Shown: piece by piece, positions 40,111 to 48,738 of the stretch
Position numbering within the stretch: position 1 is the stretch's first letter
Layout: each line of letters opens with the position of its first letter
DNA from: Paraburkholderia antibiotica
GTDB taxonomy: Bacteria > Pseudomonadota > Gammaproteobacteria > Burkholderiales > Burkholderiaceae
Reading direction: 5' to 3'
Assembly (NCBI RefSeq): GCF_012927125.1
Contig: NZ_JABBFZ010000003.1
Coordinates: forward strand, 452,270-516,269
Length of the DNA stretch: 64,000 bases
The notes under the pieces: model-generated
The model's database searches: none
What the model was told of the DNA's origin: nothing
What the model saw: only the letters and a program-made list of their open reading frames with translations
Translations under genes and position numbers: made by a program

Positions 40111-40258
40111 TGACGGCATCGACGACGCAGCCGCGTCGACCAGACCGCGGCGCGTGGCGTAGCGCCGCGATCGACATCGCCTGCGCCGCGCGCTTCGACT
40201 GGATCACTGAGGCGCCGACGACCGCGCGCCGCTGAACATGGATGTGGAGAAAGACCCG

Positions 40259-40369
40259 ATGAAAAAGAATCTGCTCGTGCTCGCCGCGTTGGCGGTGATG
40301 CTCGCCGGCTGTGTCGTCGTACCCGCGCGGCCGATGTATGTGCACGCGCCGCGCGTGGTGGTCTACTGA
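40259..40369 (+). CDS. 36-residue lipoprotein
   Basis: MKKNLLVLAALAVMLAGC: a textbook lipoprotein signal with lipobox LAGC (C18), leaving a mature peptide of only 19 residues (CVVVPARPMYVHAPRVVVY). Ribosome binding site GGAGAAAG lies 6 bases before the ATG. It ends one base before the convergent ClC gene stop. Its CVV-P-A start resembles the 43-residue lipoprotein at 43800. Function unknown. Confidence 0.78.
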   Translation: MKKNLLVLAALAVMLAGCVVVPARPMYVHAPRVVVY

Positions 40370-40370
40370 C

Positions 40371-41912
40371 TTACTGACGCGGTGGTGTCGTAGTGTCTTC
40401 CGACGTGTTGGTGGAGACGTCGGTGGACGTATCGGTCGCGGCGTTTCCGATCGTGTCCGCGGCGGTAGAGGTGGTAGAGGCGGTGGCGTTGCCGGCGGCC
40501 TGTTCAGCGTCGCGATCACCGTCACCGTCGGCATGGAGCGCTGCGGCTTCAGCTTCGGGTTCGAGCGCCTCGACCTCGGGCACTTCCGGCACGGGTGCCG
40601 GCGCCGGCTGCGGCAGCGGCGCCATATAGCGCTGCGCGAGCGAGTCATAAAGCGGCGGCGCGAACAGGCGCGACACGCGGCTCGCAATCAACGCGGTGGC
40701 CATCAGCGAAATCACCAGCGCATGGCCATCGATCATCTCCATCACGATCACGAACGACGTGATCGGCGACTGCGTGACCGCGGCGAGATAGCCGACCATC
40801 GCGAGCGCGATCAGCATCGGCAACTGCATCGAGCCGAACACCATGTGCAGCAGATTGCCGAAGCCCGCGCCGATCGACAGCGACGGCGCGAAGATGCCGC
40901 CCGGAATGCCGGGCAGGTACGAGCCGATCATCGCGATCATCTTCAGGAACGGATAGAACATCGACAGTTGCTCGTGTCCATCGAGCAGCCCGCGCGCTTC
41001 CGAGTAGCCGCTGCCGAAGGTCGTGCCGCCCGAGATCAGGCCGACGACTGCGATCGCGAAGCCGCACAGCGCGGCAAACGCGACCGGCCGCTCGCCATGC
41101 AACTGCCGCAGCGGGGCCGGAATCCAGCGCGCGGTGTTGAGCAGCAGCCAGCCGAATATGCCGCCCGCGATGCCCGTGACGAGCGCGGTGAGCAGCACCG
41201 CGAGCGCGAGCAGATCGGGGAAATGCGCGCCGATCTGGATCGTGCCGAAATACGTGTAGTTGCCGTTGAGCCCCAGCGCGATCACGCCGGCGATGATGAT
41301 CGCGGTAATCAGCACGCCGCTCGCGCGCGCCTCGAAGCTGCGCGTGAGTTCCTCGATCGCGAACACGATGCCGGCGAGCGGCGTGTTGAATGCCGCCGAC
41401 AAGCCCGCGGCCGCGCCCGCCAGCACGAGTTGCCGCTCGATCGCCGCGTTCGAGCGCGGATAGAAGCGGCGCAGATTGAACATCAGCGCGGCGCCGACCT
41501 GCACCGTCGGTCCTTCGCGGCCGATCGTGAAGCCGCCGAGAATCCCGAGTAACGACACGCCGATCTTGCCGATCAGAATCCGCAGCGACAGCAGTCGCGT
41601 GCCGGATTCGCCGGTCTTCGTATGCAGGGTCGCGATGACCTGCGGAATGCCGCTGCCCTCGGCGCCGCGAAAGAACGTGCGCGTGAGCCATACCGCGAGC
41701 GCGGCGACTGCCGGCGTGATCAGCAGCGGTGCCCACAGATAGCGATGCTGCAGGTCGCGAAACGCGTCATAGCCCCAGTCGATCAGACGCGCGTACAGCA
41801 CCGCGACGAGACCGACCGCGATCGCACCGAGCCAGAAGACGCCATATTGTCGCCACAGGCGTTTTGCGCGGCGCATGACGGTAGACGGGCGGAAAGAGAA
41901 GGACTGGGGCAT
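40371..41912 (-). CDS. ClC-family chloride channel/antiporter
   Basis: Inner-membrane ClC protein, 513 residues. Selectivity motifs GSGIPQ near residue 85, GREGP near 130 with the gating glutamate, and GIPGGIFAPSL near 340. The internal proton glutamate equivalent is present in AIEEL, which in characterised ClCs marks H+/Cl- antiporters rather than channels. A C-terminal tail of about 75 residues is acidic and Ser/Thr/Pro/Ala-rich, without CBS domains. I chose ATG 41912; a TTG 7 codons upstream is possible and neither has a good ribosome binding site. Confidence 0.92.
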   Translation of the reverse strand: MPQSFSFRPSTVMRRAKRLWRQYGVFWLGAIAVGLVAVLYARLIDWGYDAFRDLQHRYLWAPLLITPAVAALAVWLTRTFFRGAEGSGIPQVIATLHTKTGESGTRLLSLRILIGKIGVSLLGILGGFTIGREGPTVQVGAALMFNLRRFYPRSNAAIERQLVLAGAAAGLSAAFNTPLAGIVFAIEELTRSFEARASGVLITAIIIAGVIALGLNGNYTYFGTIQIGAHFPDLLALAVLLTALVTGIAGGIFGWLLLNTARWIPAPLRQLHGERPVAFAALCGFAIAVVGLISGGTTFGSGYSEARGLLDGHEQLSMFYPFLKMIAMIGSYLPGIPGGIFAPSLSIGAGFGNLLHMVFGSMQLPMLIALAMVGYLAAVTQSPITSFVIVMEMIDGHALVISLMATALIASRVSRLFAPPLYDSLAQRYMAPLPQPAPAPVPEVPEVEALEPEAEAAALHADGDGDRDAEQAAGNATASTTSTAADTIGNAATDTSTDVSTNTSEDTTTPPRQ

Positions 41913-42201
41913 GGCGGCTAGCGGGACAGGCAAGCGAATAGGGAACGCGCGGGGAAACGTGCGGAAACTCGGTGCGGAAACGCGCGTAAAGGGGCCAAGT
42001 ATAAAACGCGGGGCGCGAACGGATCGGCGACGGATGTAAGAAAGTATTTTGAAATAGAAAATATGGCTAATTGTCGGGTAATCTGGGTGATTCGCTGTAA
42101 TGCGCCGTATTCAGCGCCTGACCACGCGGGCTGCCCGTTTGGCGGGGCCTTGCGGAATCGTCAGCTAAAATAGCCTCAATCTCGAACAACGAACACTCTC
42201 A

Positions 42202-43215
42202 ATGAAGCGAATCCTTATCGTCAAGGTCACTTCACTTGGCGACATCGTGCAGGCCTTGCCGGTCGTCGCCGACATCAAGCGCGCGTTTCCCGGCGTGCAG
42301 GTGGATTGGGCCTCGGACGAAGCCTTCGCCGAGGTCGTGCACTGGAGCAAGGGTGTGGATCGCGTGCTGTGCGCGCCGCTGCGCCGCTTCAAGAAGGCGC
42401 GCCGCTGGGGCGACCTGAAGGCGATCTGGGCCTCGATCGCCGAACTGCGCGCGTATCGTTACGACTACATCATCGACATTCACGGCGTCTATAAGAGCGC
42501 GATTATTGCATTTCTCGCGCGTTCGTCGCGGCGCATCGGGTATCAATCGCAGGATCTGGGCGAGCGCGGCGCTGCGTTCGCGTACAGCGGTCGCTTCGGA
42601 CCGCGTCCGCAGTGCAATGCGTGGCACGGCATGCGCATCAGCACGGGCGAGGCGCTTGGCTACGAAGTCGAGGGGCCTCCCGTCTACAATCTGCGCCTGC
42701 CCGAGCCGCCCGGTCCGGTCGCGCAGTCGGTCGCCGACGAAGCGGCACCCGTCGCGGCGTTCTTCCATGCGACCTCGAAAGACGACAAGAAGTGGCCACT
42801 CGTGCACTGGATCGAAGTCGGGCGCGAGTTGACCGGGCGCGGCTTTCGCGTGGTGCTGCCATGGGGTTCGGCCGGCGAGCGCGCGGAGGCCGAGCAGATC
42901 GCCGCGCAGGTGCCGGGAGCCACGGTACTGCCGTCGATGAGCGTCACCGAAATCGCACAGATGATCGAGGCATGCGCGCTCGTCGTCGGTACCGATACGG
43001 GCTTCGTGCATCTCGCGCATGCGCTGCAAAAGCGCACCGTGATGATCTTCGTCGCGACGTCGCCGTCGCATTGCGGCGTCGACGCGCCGCATCGCTCGAT
43101 CTCGATCGGCGACGGCCACTCGGTGCCGCCGGTCAGCGAGGCCCTCGAAGCGATCGATTACGTGTATGCGGACGCGCCGATGTTCGCGCTGCAGCACGGC
43201 ACAGCCGCGGCCTGA
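42202..43215 (+). CDS. waaC: lipopolysaccharide heptosyltransferase I
   Basis: Adds the first L-glycero-D-manno-heptose to Kdo in the LPS inner core, at the cytosolic face of the inner membrane. 337 residues, GT9 family, GT-B fold. Start MKRILIVKVTSLGDIVQALP contains the catalytic aspartate of SLGD; the nucleotide-sugar domain ends in VVGTDTGFVHLAHAL, the donor-binding loop. No other LPS gene is adjacent in the window. Confidence 0.93.
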   Translation: MKRILIVKVTSLGDIVQALPVVADIKRAFPGVQVDWASDEAFAEVVHWSKGVDRVLCAPLRRFKKARRWGDLKAIWASIAELRAYRYDYIIDIHGVYKSAIIAFLARSSRRIGYQSQDLGERGAAFAYSGRFGPRPQCNAWHGMRISTGEALGYEVEGPPVYNLRLPEPPGPVAQSVADEAAPVAAFFHATSKDDKKWPLVHWIEVGRELTGRGFRVVLPWGSAGERAEAEQIAAQVPGATVLPSMSVTEIAQMIEACALVVGTDTGFVHLAHALQKRTVMIFVATSPSHCGVDAPHRSISIGDGHSVPPVSEALEAIDYVYADAPMFALQHGTAAA

Positions 43216-43799
43216 ATCGCCGTTTTCCCACGTAGCGCAATCGTTTGCGCAAAAGAAAAGAGGCACGACGCGCAGTCCGCCCTCGCGGGCGGCGCATGCC
43301 TCGTCGCGCCTCGAAGAACGCCCGTGTCGGGGAACGACGGGCGGAGAGGAATCGCGGATGAGTCGATGAGTCGCTAAAGTCGATTACACGGCTGTTAAAT
43401 CTGTCGCTTTTCGTTGGGCGCTTAAGCGTTTCGCGCGAGCCGCGTCAGACCGCTGCGTCGTTGCGCAACGACGCGTCTATATCTATTGCCCGCGCCCGCA
43501 GCGGCTTCATCGCGCCATATGCGCATCTTCAGCACGCCGCCTGTGCGCCGCCGCCACGTCCCAGCGGGGCTCGCATCGCGACAGCACGTTCAACGCAGTA
43601 TAGGCGGTGTTTTCCGCCATGTCGGTGCGATCTGGTCGGGGCGATGCGCAGCGACGGAAGAGGTCGGCTCGCGGCATCGATCCTGTAACACCCCGGTGAT
43701 CTTCCCTTACAAATGGCAACGTTCGCCCGGGGGCGGATCGTGTCCAATCGGGTCATTCGGGGATTCGACTCGAATCAATCTGACTCGATGGAGAACAAC
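43216..43799. other. 584-base intergenic region after waaC
   Basis: No supported gene. Contains a 20-base perfect palindrome (43455-43474), annotated separately, and a short GCGCAA-TCGT-TTGCGC hairpin at 43236-43251. Ends with the lipoprotein ribosome binding site GGAG. Confidence 0.45.
43455..43474. repeat. perfect 20-bp palindrome
   Basis: GCGTCGTTGC followed directly by its reverse complement, no spacer, in a gene-free region between waaC and a lipoprotein gene. It could be a protein-binding site. Confidence 0.7.
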
Positions 43800-43931
43800 A
43801 TGAAACGCTTGATCCTGACTCTGATCGCCGGCACGGTCCTGGCCTCGGCACTGGGCGGCTGCGTGGTCGCACCGGCGCCGGGCTACTACTACGGCGGCGG
43901 CCCGTACTATCACCACGGCTATTACCGTTGA
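43800..43931 (+). CDS. 43-residue lipoprotein
   Basis: Signal MKRLILTLIAGTVLASALGGC with lipobox LGGC (C21); mature peptide of 23 residues rich in Gly, Tyr and His (APGYYYGGGPYYHHGYY). ATG 43800 follows GGAGAACAAC. The frame is open 29 codons upstream but the lipoprotein start is clear. Similar CVV-AP opening to the 36-residue lipoprotein at 40259. Function unknown; Tyr/His-rich tails may bind metal or the wall. Confidence 0.8.
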   Translation: MKRLILTLIAGTVLASALGGCVVAPAPGYYYGGGPYYHHGYYR

Positions 43932-43948
43932 GCCTGACACCGGGTAGC

Positions 43949-43973
43949 GCCTGAGCCGCGCGGCGGTTCAGGC
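43949..43973. repeat. strong hairpin after the 43-residue lipoprotein
   Basis: An 11-base stem (one G-T pair) with a 3-base loop, GCCTGAGCCGC/GCGGTTCAGGC. No T tract follows on either strand, so it may protect the mRNA 3' end rather than terminate. Confidence 0.5.
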
Positions 43974-44000
43974 CGTTCGCGCACCAGGCCGCGAGCCGTC

Positions 44001-44180
44001 CTAGGCCACCAGCATTTCGAATGCGATGACCGCGGCAATCGCGGCGGCGTTCGCGGCGATTGCCTCGACGACGATGCCTCTCCATGTCGACGGACGGAAG
44101 CGCAACGCGAGTAGCAATGCGCCGAGTAGCGCCAGCGCGATCATCACCACGATGTCCGCATTGTGAAGATGGACGTTCAT
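44001..44180 (-). CDS. 59-residue membrane protein
   Basis: Small predicted inner-membrane protein with two hydrophobic helices, about residues 9-26 (DIVVMIALALLGALLLAL) and 36-58 (VVEAIAANAAAIAAVIAFEM), joined by a basic turn (RFRPSTWRG). ATG 44180 is preceded on the minus strand by AGGGGGACTC. Family not recognised. Confidence 0.65.
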   Translation of the reverse strand: MNVHLHNADIVVMIALALLGALLLALRFRPSTWRGIVVEAIAANAAAIAAVIAFEMLVA

Positions 44181-44287
44181 GAGAGTCCCCCTGCTGGTTA
44201 TAGGGTTATGACAGGGAGTATAGGCAGGCAAAAAAGACGCGCAAGACCGGGGATTTACCCAGGCTGGCGGAGGGAAGGCGGCACATC

Positions 44288-44322
44288 GCGCGGCGGCGGA
44301 ACATCCCGTTCCGCCGCCGCGC
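44288..44322 (-). repeat. 15-bp perfect hairpin after the MFS gene
   Basis: GCGCGGCGGCGGAAC (44288-44302) with its exact reverse complement (44308-44322) and a 5-base loop, 7 bases past the MFS stop. There is no T tract on the minus strand; a transcript-end stabiliser or atypical terminator is likely. Confidence 0.7.
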
Positions 44323-44328
44323 ATCACA

Positions 44329-45636
44329 TCATTTCATCAGGCTTTCATCGCGCGTTTCGCGCATGCACAGCACACCGATCAGGCTCACCGCCGCGGCCGT
44401 CGATACATACGCGCCGACCCACGGCAGCCCGCCGTGCGCGGCCAGCACCGAAGCGATATACGGCGCCACCGATGCGCCGAGAATCCCGCCGAGGTTGTAC
44501 GCGACCCCGGCGCCGGTATAGCGCACGTTGGTCGGGAACAGCTCCGGCAGCAGCGCGCCCATCGGCGCGAACGTGACGCCCATCAGGAACAGCTGGATCA
44601 CGAGGAACAGCAGCACGAGAAGCGGCTCGCCGCTACCGAGCAGCGGCGCCATCGTGAAACCCGACAGGATCGCCGCGATGATGCCGACGATCAGCACCGG
44701 CTTGCGGCCGAAGCGATCGCTCGCGCGGGCCGACAGCGGCGTCGCGAGCGCCATGAACACGACCGCGATGCACAGCAGGCCGAGGAAGGTCTGCCGCGGA
44801 ATGTGCAGCATGCTGACGCCGTACGACAGCGAGAACGTCGTCGCGTTGTAGAACAGCGTGTAGCAGACCACCATCGCGAGCGCGCCGAGAATCGTGGGCA
44901 CCCAGTGCTGCGAGAACAGTGTCGCGATCGGCACGCGCACGCGTTCCTTGCGCTCGATCGCGGCCTTGAACGCCGGCGTCTCGGCGATTTTCAGGCGCAC
45001 GTACAGGCCGAGCGCGACCAGCACCGAGCTGACGAGGAACGGCACGCGCCAGCCCCAGCTGCGGAACTGCTCGTCGGAGAGCGACAGCGCGAGCGCGAAG
45101 AACAGGCCGTTGGACGCGAGAAAGCCGATCGACGGCCCCAACTGCGGGAACATGCCGAACCAGCCGCGCTTGCCGGCCGGCGCGTTTTCGGTGGCGAGCA
45201 GCGCGGCGCCGCCCCATTCGCCGCCGAGGCCGATGCCCTGGCCGAAGCGCAGCACGCACAGCAGGATCGGCGCGAGGCTGCCGATCGAGTCGTAGCCCGG
45301 CACGAAGCCGATCAGCGTGGTCGACAGGCCCATCACGAGCAGCGACGCGACCAGCGTCGATTTACGGCCGATGCGGTCGCCGAAGTGACCGAACAGGAAC
45401 GAGCCGATCGGCCGCGCGACGAACGCGATGCCGAACGTGACGAACGCCGACAGCGCCTGCGCAGTCGCCGAGCCGTGCGGGAAAAATACCGGTCCGATCA
45501 CGAGCGCGGCGGCGGTCGCGTAGACGTAGAAATCGTAGAACTCGATCGCGGTGCCGATGAAGCTCGCGAAGATGATCCGCGCGCTGCTCTGTTGCCCGCT
45601 TGCGGGCTGAGCCGCGGAAATCGGCGATGTGGACAT
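44329..45636 (-). CDS. MFS transporter, metabolite:H+ symporter (MHS) type
   Basis: Inner-membrane proton symporter of 435 residues with 12 predicted helices, MHS branch (ShiA, ProP, KgtP, citrate carriers). N-terminal FASFIGTAIEFYDFYVYATA, MFS motif GHFGDRIGRKSTL between helices 2 and 3, and GIGLGGEWGGAALLATENAP in helix 4. The second-half repeat SARASDRFGRKPVL is present. It lacks the C-terminal coiled coil of ProP, so it is unlikely to be an osmosensor. Substrate probably an organic acid; not determinable. Confidence 0.9.
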   Translation of the reverse strand: MSTSPISAAQPASGQQSSARIIFASFIGTAIEFYDFYVYATAAALVIGPVFFPHGSATAQALSAFVTFGIAFVARPIGSFLFGHFGDRIGRKSTLVASLLVMGLSTTLIGFVPGYDSIGSLAPILLCVLRFGQGIGLGGEWGGAALLATENAPAGKRGWFGMFPQLGPSIGFLASNGLFFALALSLSDEQFRSWGWRVPFLVSSVLVALGLYVRLKIAETPAFKAAIERKERVRVPIATLFSQHWVPTILGALAMVVCYTLFYNATTFSLSYGVSMLHIPRQTFLGLLCIAVVFMALATPLSARASDRFGRKPVLIVGIIAAILSGFTMAPLLGSGEPLLVLLFLVIQLFLMGVTFAPMGALLPELFPTNVRYTGAGVAYNLGGILGASVAPYIASVLAAHGGLPWVGAYVSTAAAVSLIGVLCMRETRDESLMK

Positions 45637-46134
45637 GCAGGGTCTCCAATTGTCGTGAGGCCGCGGGTGTCGTGCCGTCGCGGCGGCATCGCCCGGACGT
45701 GCAGTGCGACGCGCACAGGTGGCGCGCGAGGCGGCGGCCTCGTTGAGGTTATCTGCGATGCCCGTTCGCGGATGGCGCCGCGGCAGCGCATTCGGCCCAG
45801 GCGCCGCGCCAACGGGTGTGCGGGCGGCGTGAGCGAGACCGGAAGGCTCCGGCGGGGAATCGGAAAATTATAGCGAGCGCGCTTGTTATGCGGCAATGGC
45901 GGCGTAAGGTCGTGGGCGCTGGATGAGGTGAGTGTTGCGCGTGTTGGTGCAGGGCGGTGATGTAGTCGGCGTTGCGCAAAGCCATGCACAAGGCGATCAG
46001 CGGCGCGCCGCATGGAAATGACGCGTGGAAGAAATGATGCACGGAACGACGCGCGGCACGCAGCATGACCTGATGCGTGAGCTATGCCGGAAGGACCCCG
46101 CGCAATAAAGCGCAGCGCCCCACGCCACCCATGC
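45637..46134. other. intergenic region upstream of the MFS gene
   Basis: 498 bases. Open frames at 45749-46066 (minus) and elsewhere show no domain and no ribosome binding site. No operator or promoter was clear. Confidence 0.4.
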
Positions 46135-46626
46135 TCAATCGAACGTTTCCGCCTGCGGCGCCGCGAGCTCGCGCAACTGGAATTTGCCGTTGTCGTTGAA
46201 CAGCCAGTCTTCGAACAGCTCGAGCTGTCCACGGCTGTTCAGCAGTCGACCGGGCGGCGTCGGCAGCGGTGCCGAGCGGCGCAGCGTGGCGAGCGCGGTG
46301 CTCTCGGCCTCGTCGTCGCCATTGGTGCGATACACCGACGACTGCACGATGTGTCCGTTGCGATCCACCGTGAACGACACCACCACGAGCGAGCGCAGCA
46401 TCGCCTGCGGCTTGCCTTGCAGCACATACGACGGATTGCGCTCGACGATGCGGCGCGCGACCGCGTCGCGGTATTGATCGAGCGTCGCGCTGTTGATCGC
46501 GGCGACCGGCGTGTTGACGGTCTCGTGTCGCGGCAGCGGCGTGAACGTGCAGCCGGCGACGGTCATCGTCATGGCGGCGGCTAGCGTGATCCACCACGCG
46601 GCGAGCGGCGCGCGCGGTCGGCGCAT
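46135..46626 (-). CDS. TonB C-terminal-like lipoprotein
   Basis: 163-residue predicted lipoprotein. The signal MRRPRAPLAAWWITLAAAMT ends in lipobox VAGC (near residue 26). Residues about 45-145 resemble a TonB C-terminal domain: DAVARRIVERNPSYVLQG, SLVVVSFTVDRNGHIVQSSV, then the helix-containing ALATLRRSAPLPTPPG. It lacks the Pro-rich periplasm-spanning region and membrane anchor of true TonB, so it is probably not an energy transducer by itself. The start at 46626 is chosen for the lipoprotein signal; an ATG at 46713 is in frame. Confidence 0.75.
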   Translation of the reverse strand: MRRPRAPLAAWWITLAAAMTMTVAGCTFTPLPRHETVNTPVAAINSATLDQYRDAVARRIVERNPSYVLQGKPQAMLRSLVVVSFTVDRNGHIVQSSVYRTNGDDEAESTALATLRRSAPLPTPPGRLLNSRGQLELFEDWLFNDNGKFQLRELAAPQAETFD

Positions 46627-46881
46627 CGAGTGCGATGAACTTGCGCGTGCCGTGGCGACGAAGCATGAAGCGATGCGGCGAAGCCGGGGAAGAGCAGGTG
46701 TGCGGTAGGGCATCGTCGACGACCAGCACGAAGAGGGTGTGATTCGATGGTAGTCAAAAACCGCCGGGATTCAATCCGCGTTCGCCCGTCGTGCTTGAAG
46801 TGTGGGTAGCTGTGCATGTGCCGTACGTGAGCCACGCATGCGTTGCTAGCGTCGATGTAACGGCAGGAAATATGCATCGCA

Positions 46882-46910
46882 TTGGTCGGCGCGCGAAACG
46901 GGCCTACACT
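46882..46910 (+). promoter_or_regulatory. promoter of candidate small RNA
   Basis: TTGGTC (46882-46887), exactly 17 bases, TACACT (46905-46910). Predicted start about 46916. Confidence 0.5.
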
Positions 46911-46914
46911 TTGA

Positions 46915-46977
46915 AGGCCTCGTCCAGAGGCATCGGTGGAAGTCTTTTCGGCCCGCTTCTAGCGGGCTTTCTTTTAC
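46915..46977 (+). ncRNA. candidate small RNA, about 60 nt
   Basis: Between a sigma70-like promoter and an intrinsic terminator lie about 60 bases that cannot encode a protein of note. The 5' part folds as GCCTC-GTCCA-GAGGC (46917-46931), a single-stranded stretch ATCGGTGGAAGTCTTTTCG follows, and the 3' end is the terminator GCCCGC-TTCTA-GCGGGC with TTTCTTTT (46951-46975). That layout, a stem-loop, an unpaired seed and a U-rich terminator, is that of Hfq-type sRNAs. It could instead be a terminated leader, but no gene on the plus strand follows. Confidence 0.5.
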
Positions 46978-47025
46978 CTTCGATCACGCTTCGATACACG
47001 TTTCACGCAGCCCCGCAGCGGCGAA

Positions 47026-47060
47026 AAAAAAGCGAACCACCAACGTGGTTCGCTTTTTTG
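47026..47060 (-). terminator. argH terminator, bidirectional
   Basis: AAAAAAGCGAACCAC (47026-47040) and GTGGTTCGCTTTTTT (47045-47059) are perfect complements with loop CAAC. T tracts arise on both strands. Confidence 0.92.
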
Positions 47061-47123
47061 TCCGCATGCAGCGCGGCCTGTCGACACGCTGCAAGCTCGC
47101 GCCACAGCCCGCCTCAATACCGC

Positions 47124-48530
47124 TTACTTCACTGCCGCGCGCGCCGCTTTCACTGCCGCGAGCACCTGCTCCGGCGCGGTGCCGCCCGGATGATTGCGGC
47201 TCGCCACCGAGCCTTCGAGCGTCAGATACGAGAACACGTCGTCGCCGATCAGATGCGCGACGTTCGGCAGTTCGCTGCGCATTTCGTCGAGCGTCAGGTC
47301 GGCGAGATCGCAGCCGCGATCCGCGCACACGCGCACCGCGAGCGCGACCGCTTCGTGCGCGTCGCGGAACGGCAGGCCGCGCTTGACCAGATAGTCGGCG
47401 AGGTCGGTCGCGGTCGAGAAGCCTTGCAGCGCGGCGTCGCGCATGGCCTGCGGCTTGACCGTGATGCCGGCGACCATTTCAGCGAAGATGCGCAGCGTGT
47501 CGGCAACCGTATCGACGGTGTCGAACAGCGGCTCCTTGTCTTCCTGATTGTCCTTGTTGTACGCGAGCGGCTGGCCCTTCATCAGCGTGAGCAGCGCCAT
47601 CAGATGGCCGTTCACGCGGCCGGTCTTGCCGCGCGCGAGTTCGGGCACGTCCGGGTTCTTCTTCTGCGGCATGATCGACGAGCCGGTGCAGAAGCGGTCG
47701 GCCAGATCGATGAAGCCGACGCGCGGGCTCATCCACAGCACGAGTTCTTCGGAGAAGCGCGACACGTGCGTCATCACGAGCGCGGACGCTGCTGTGAATT
47801 CGATCGCGAAGTCGCGGTCGGAGACGGCGTCGAGCGAGTTTGCGCAGATGCCGTCGAAGCCGAGCGTCTTCGCGACCGCGTGACGGTCGATCGGATAGCT
47901 GGTGCCGGCGAGCGCGGCCGCGCCGAGCGGCAGACGGTTCACGCGCTTGCGGCAATCGATCATGCGCTCGGCGTCGCGCGAGAACATTTCGACGTAGGCG
48001 AGCAGGTGATGGCCGAACGTGACCGGCTGCGCGACCTGCAGGTGTGTGAAGCCCGGCATGATGGTCGATGCGTTCTGCTCGGCGATGTCGAGCAGCGCGA
48101 CGCGCAGCTCGGTCAGCAGGCCGCCGATGCGGTCGATCTCGCCGCGCAGCCACAGACGGATGTCGGTCGCGACCTGGTCGTTGCGCGAGCGGCCGGTGTG
48201 CAGGCGCTTGCCCGCGTCGCCGATCAGCGCGGTCAGGCGCGCTTCGATGTTCAGGTGCACGTCTTCGAGATCGAGCTGCCACTCGAATTCGCCGCGCTCG
48301 ATTTCACCCTTGATCTGCGCCATGCCGCGCTGGATGGCGGCGAGGTCGTCGGCGGAGATGATCTTCTGCGCGGCCAGCATCGAGGCGTGCGCGAGCGACC
48401 CTTCGATGTCGACGAACGCCAGACGCTTGTCGAAGAAAACCGACGACGTGTAGCGTTTGACGAGCTCCGACATCGGCTCCGAGAAGCGAGCCGACCAGGC
48501 TTCGCCTTTTTTGTGCAGTTGGGACGTCAT
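47124..48530 (-). CDS. argH: argininosuccinate lyase
   Basis: Last step of arginine synthesis: argininosuccinate to arginine plus fumarate. 468 residues, tetramer of the fumarase/aspartase superfamily. Signature [10 protein letters not shown] at 283-292 with the catalytic serine loop; TGRSRNDQ at 112-119; THLQ with the catalytic histidine at 162-165. All active-site residues are present. It stands alone, not in an arg operon. Confidence 0.96.
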   Translation of the reverse strand: MTSQLHKKGEAWSARFSEPMSELVKRYTSSVFFDKRLAFVDIEGSLAHASMLAAQKIISADDLAAIQRGMAQIKGEIERGEFEWQLDLEDVHLNIEARLTALIGDAGKRLHTGRSRNDQVATDIRLWLRGEIDRIGGLLTELRVALLDIAEQNASTIMPGFTHLQVAQPVTFGHHLLAYVEMFSRDAERMIDCRKRVNRLPLGAAALAGTSYPIDRHAVAKTLGFDGICANSLDAVSDRDFAIEFTAASALVMTHVSRFSEELVLWMSPRVGFIDLADRFCTGSSIMPQKKNPDVPELARGKTGRVNGHLMALLTLMKGQPLAYNKDNQEDKEPLFDTVDTVADTLRIFAEMVAGITVKPQAMRDAALQGFSTATDLADYLVKRGLPFRDAHEAVALAVRVCADRGCDLADLTLDEMRSELPNVAHLIGDDVFSYLTLEGSVASRNHPGGTAPEQVLAAVKAARAAVK

Positions 48531-48738
48531 GGTGTTGGGCGGTTAAAAGCGAGCGGTGAAGAGGCTGACAACGCGAGTGCACGAGCCGTGCAGAAGCGCC
48601 GCCGCGGCGAAGAAAGACTGGGATTTTAACACCGGGCGGGCGTGCTTAAGCCGCTGGCGGCCGCGCGAGCGGTGGTGGCGCGGGGTGGTGCGCTGTTCGG
48701 GTATGGGCAGCGCGCAGCCCGCCGTTATCGATCCGCCG

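Larger units (their letters stand above)
46627..47123. other. intergenic region between the TonB-like gene and argH
   Basis: 497 bases holding the candidate small RNA (46915-46977) with its promoter and terminator, and the argH terminator at 47026-47059. No protein gene is supported. Confidence 0.5.

Noticed and set aside
46135..46626. A true TonB energy transducer
   Set aside because: Only the C-terminal-like domain is present; no membrane anchor or Pro-rich spacer, and it has a lipobox instead.
46791..48629. Plus-strand open frame of 612 codons
   Set aside because: Antisense of argH with a non-coding upstream part.
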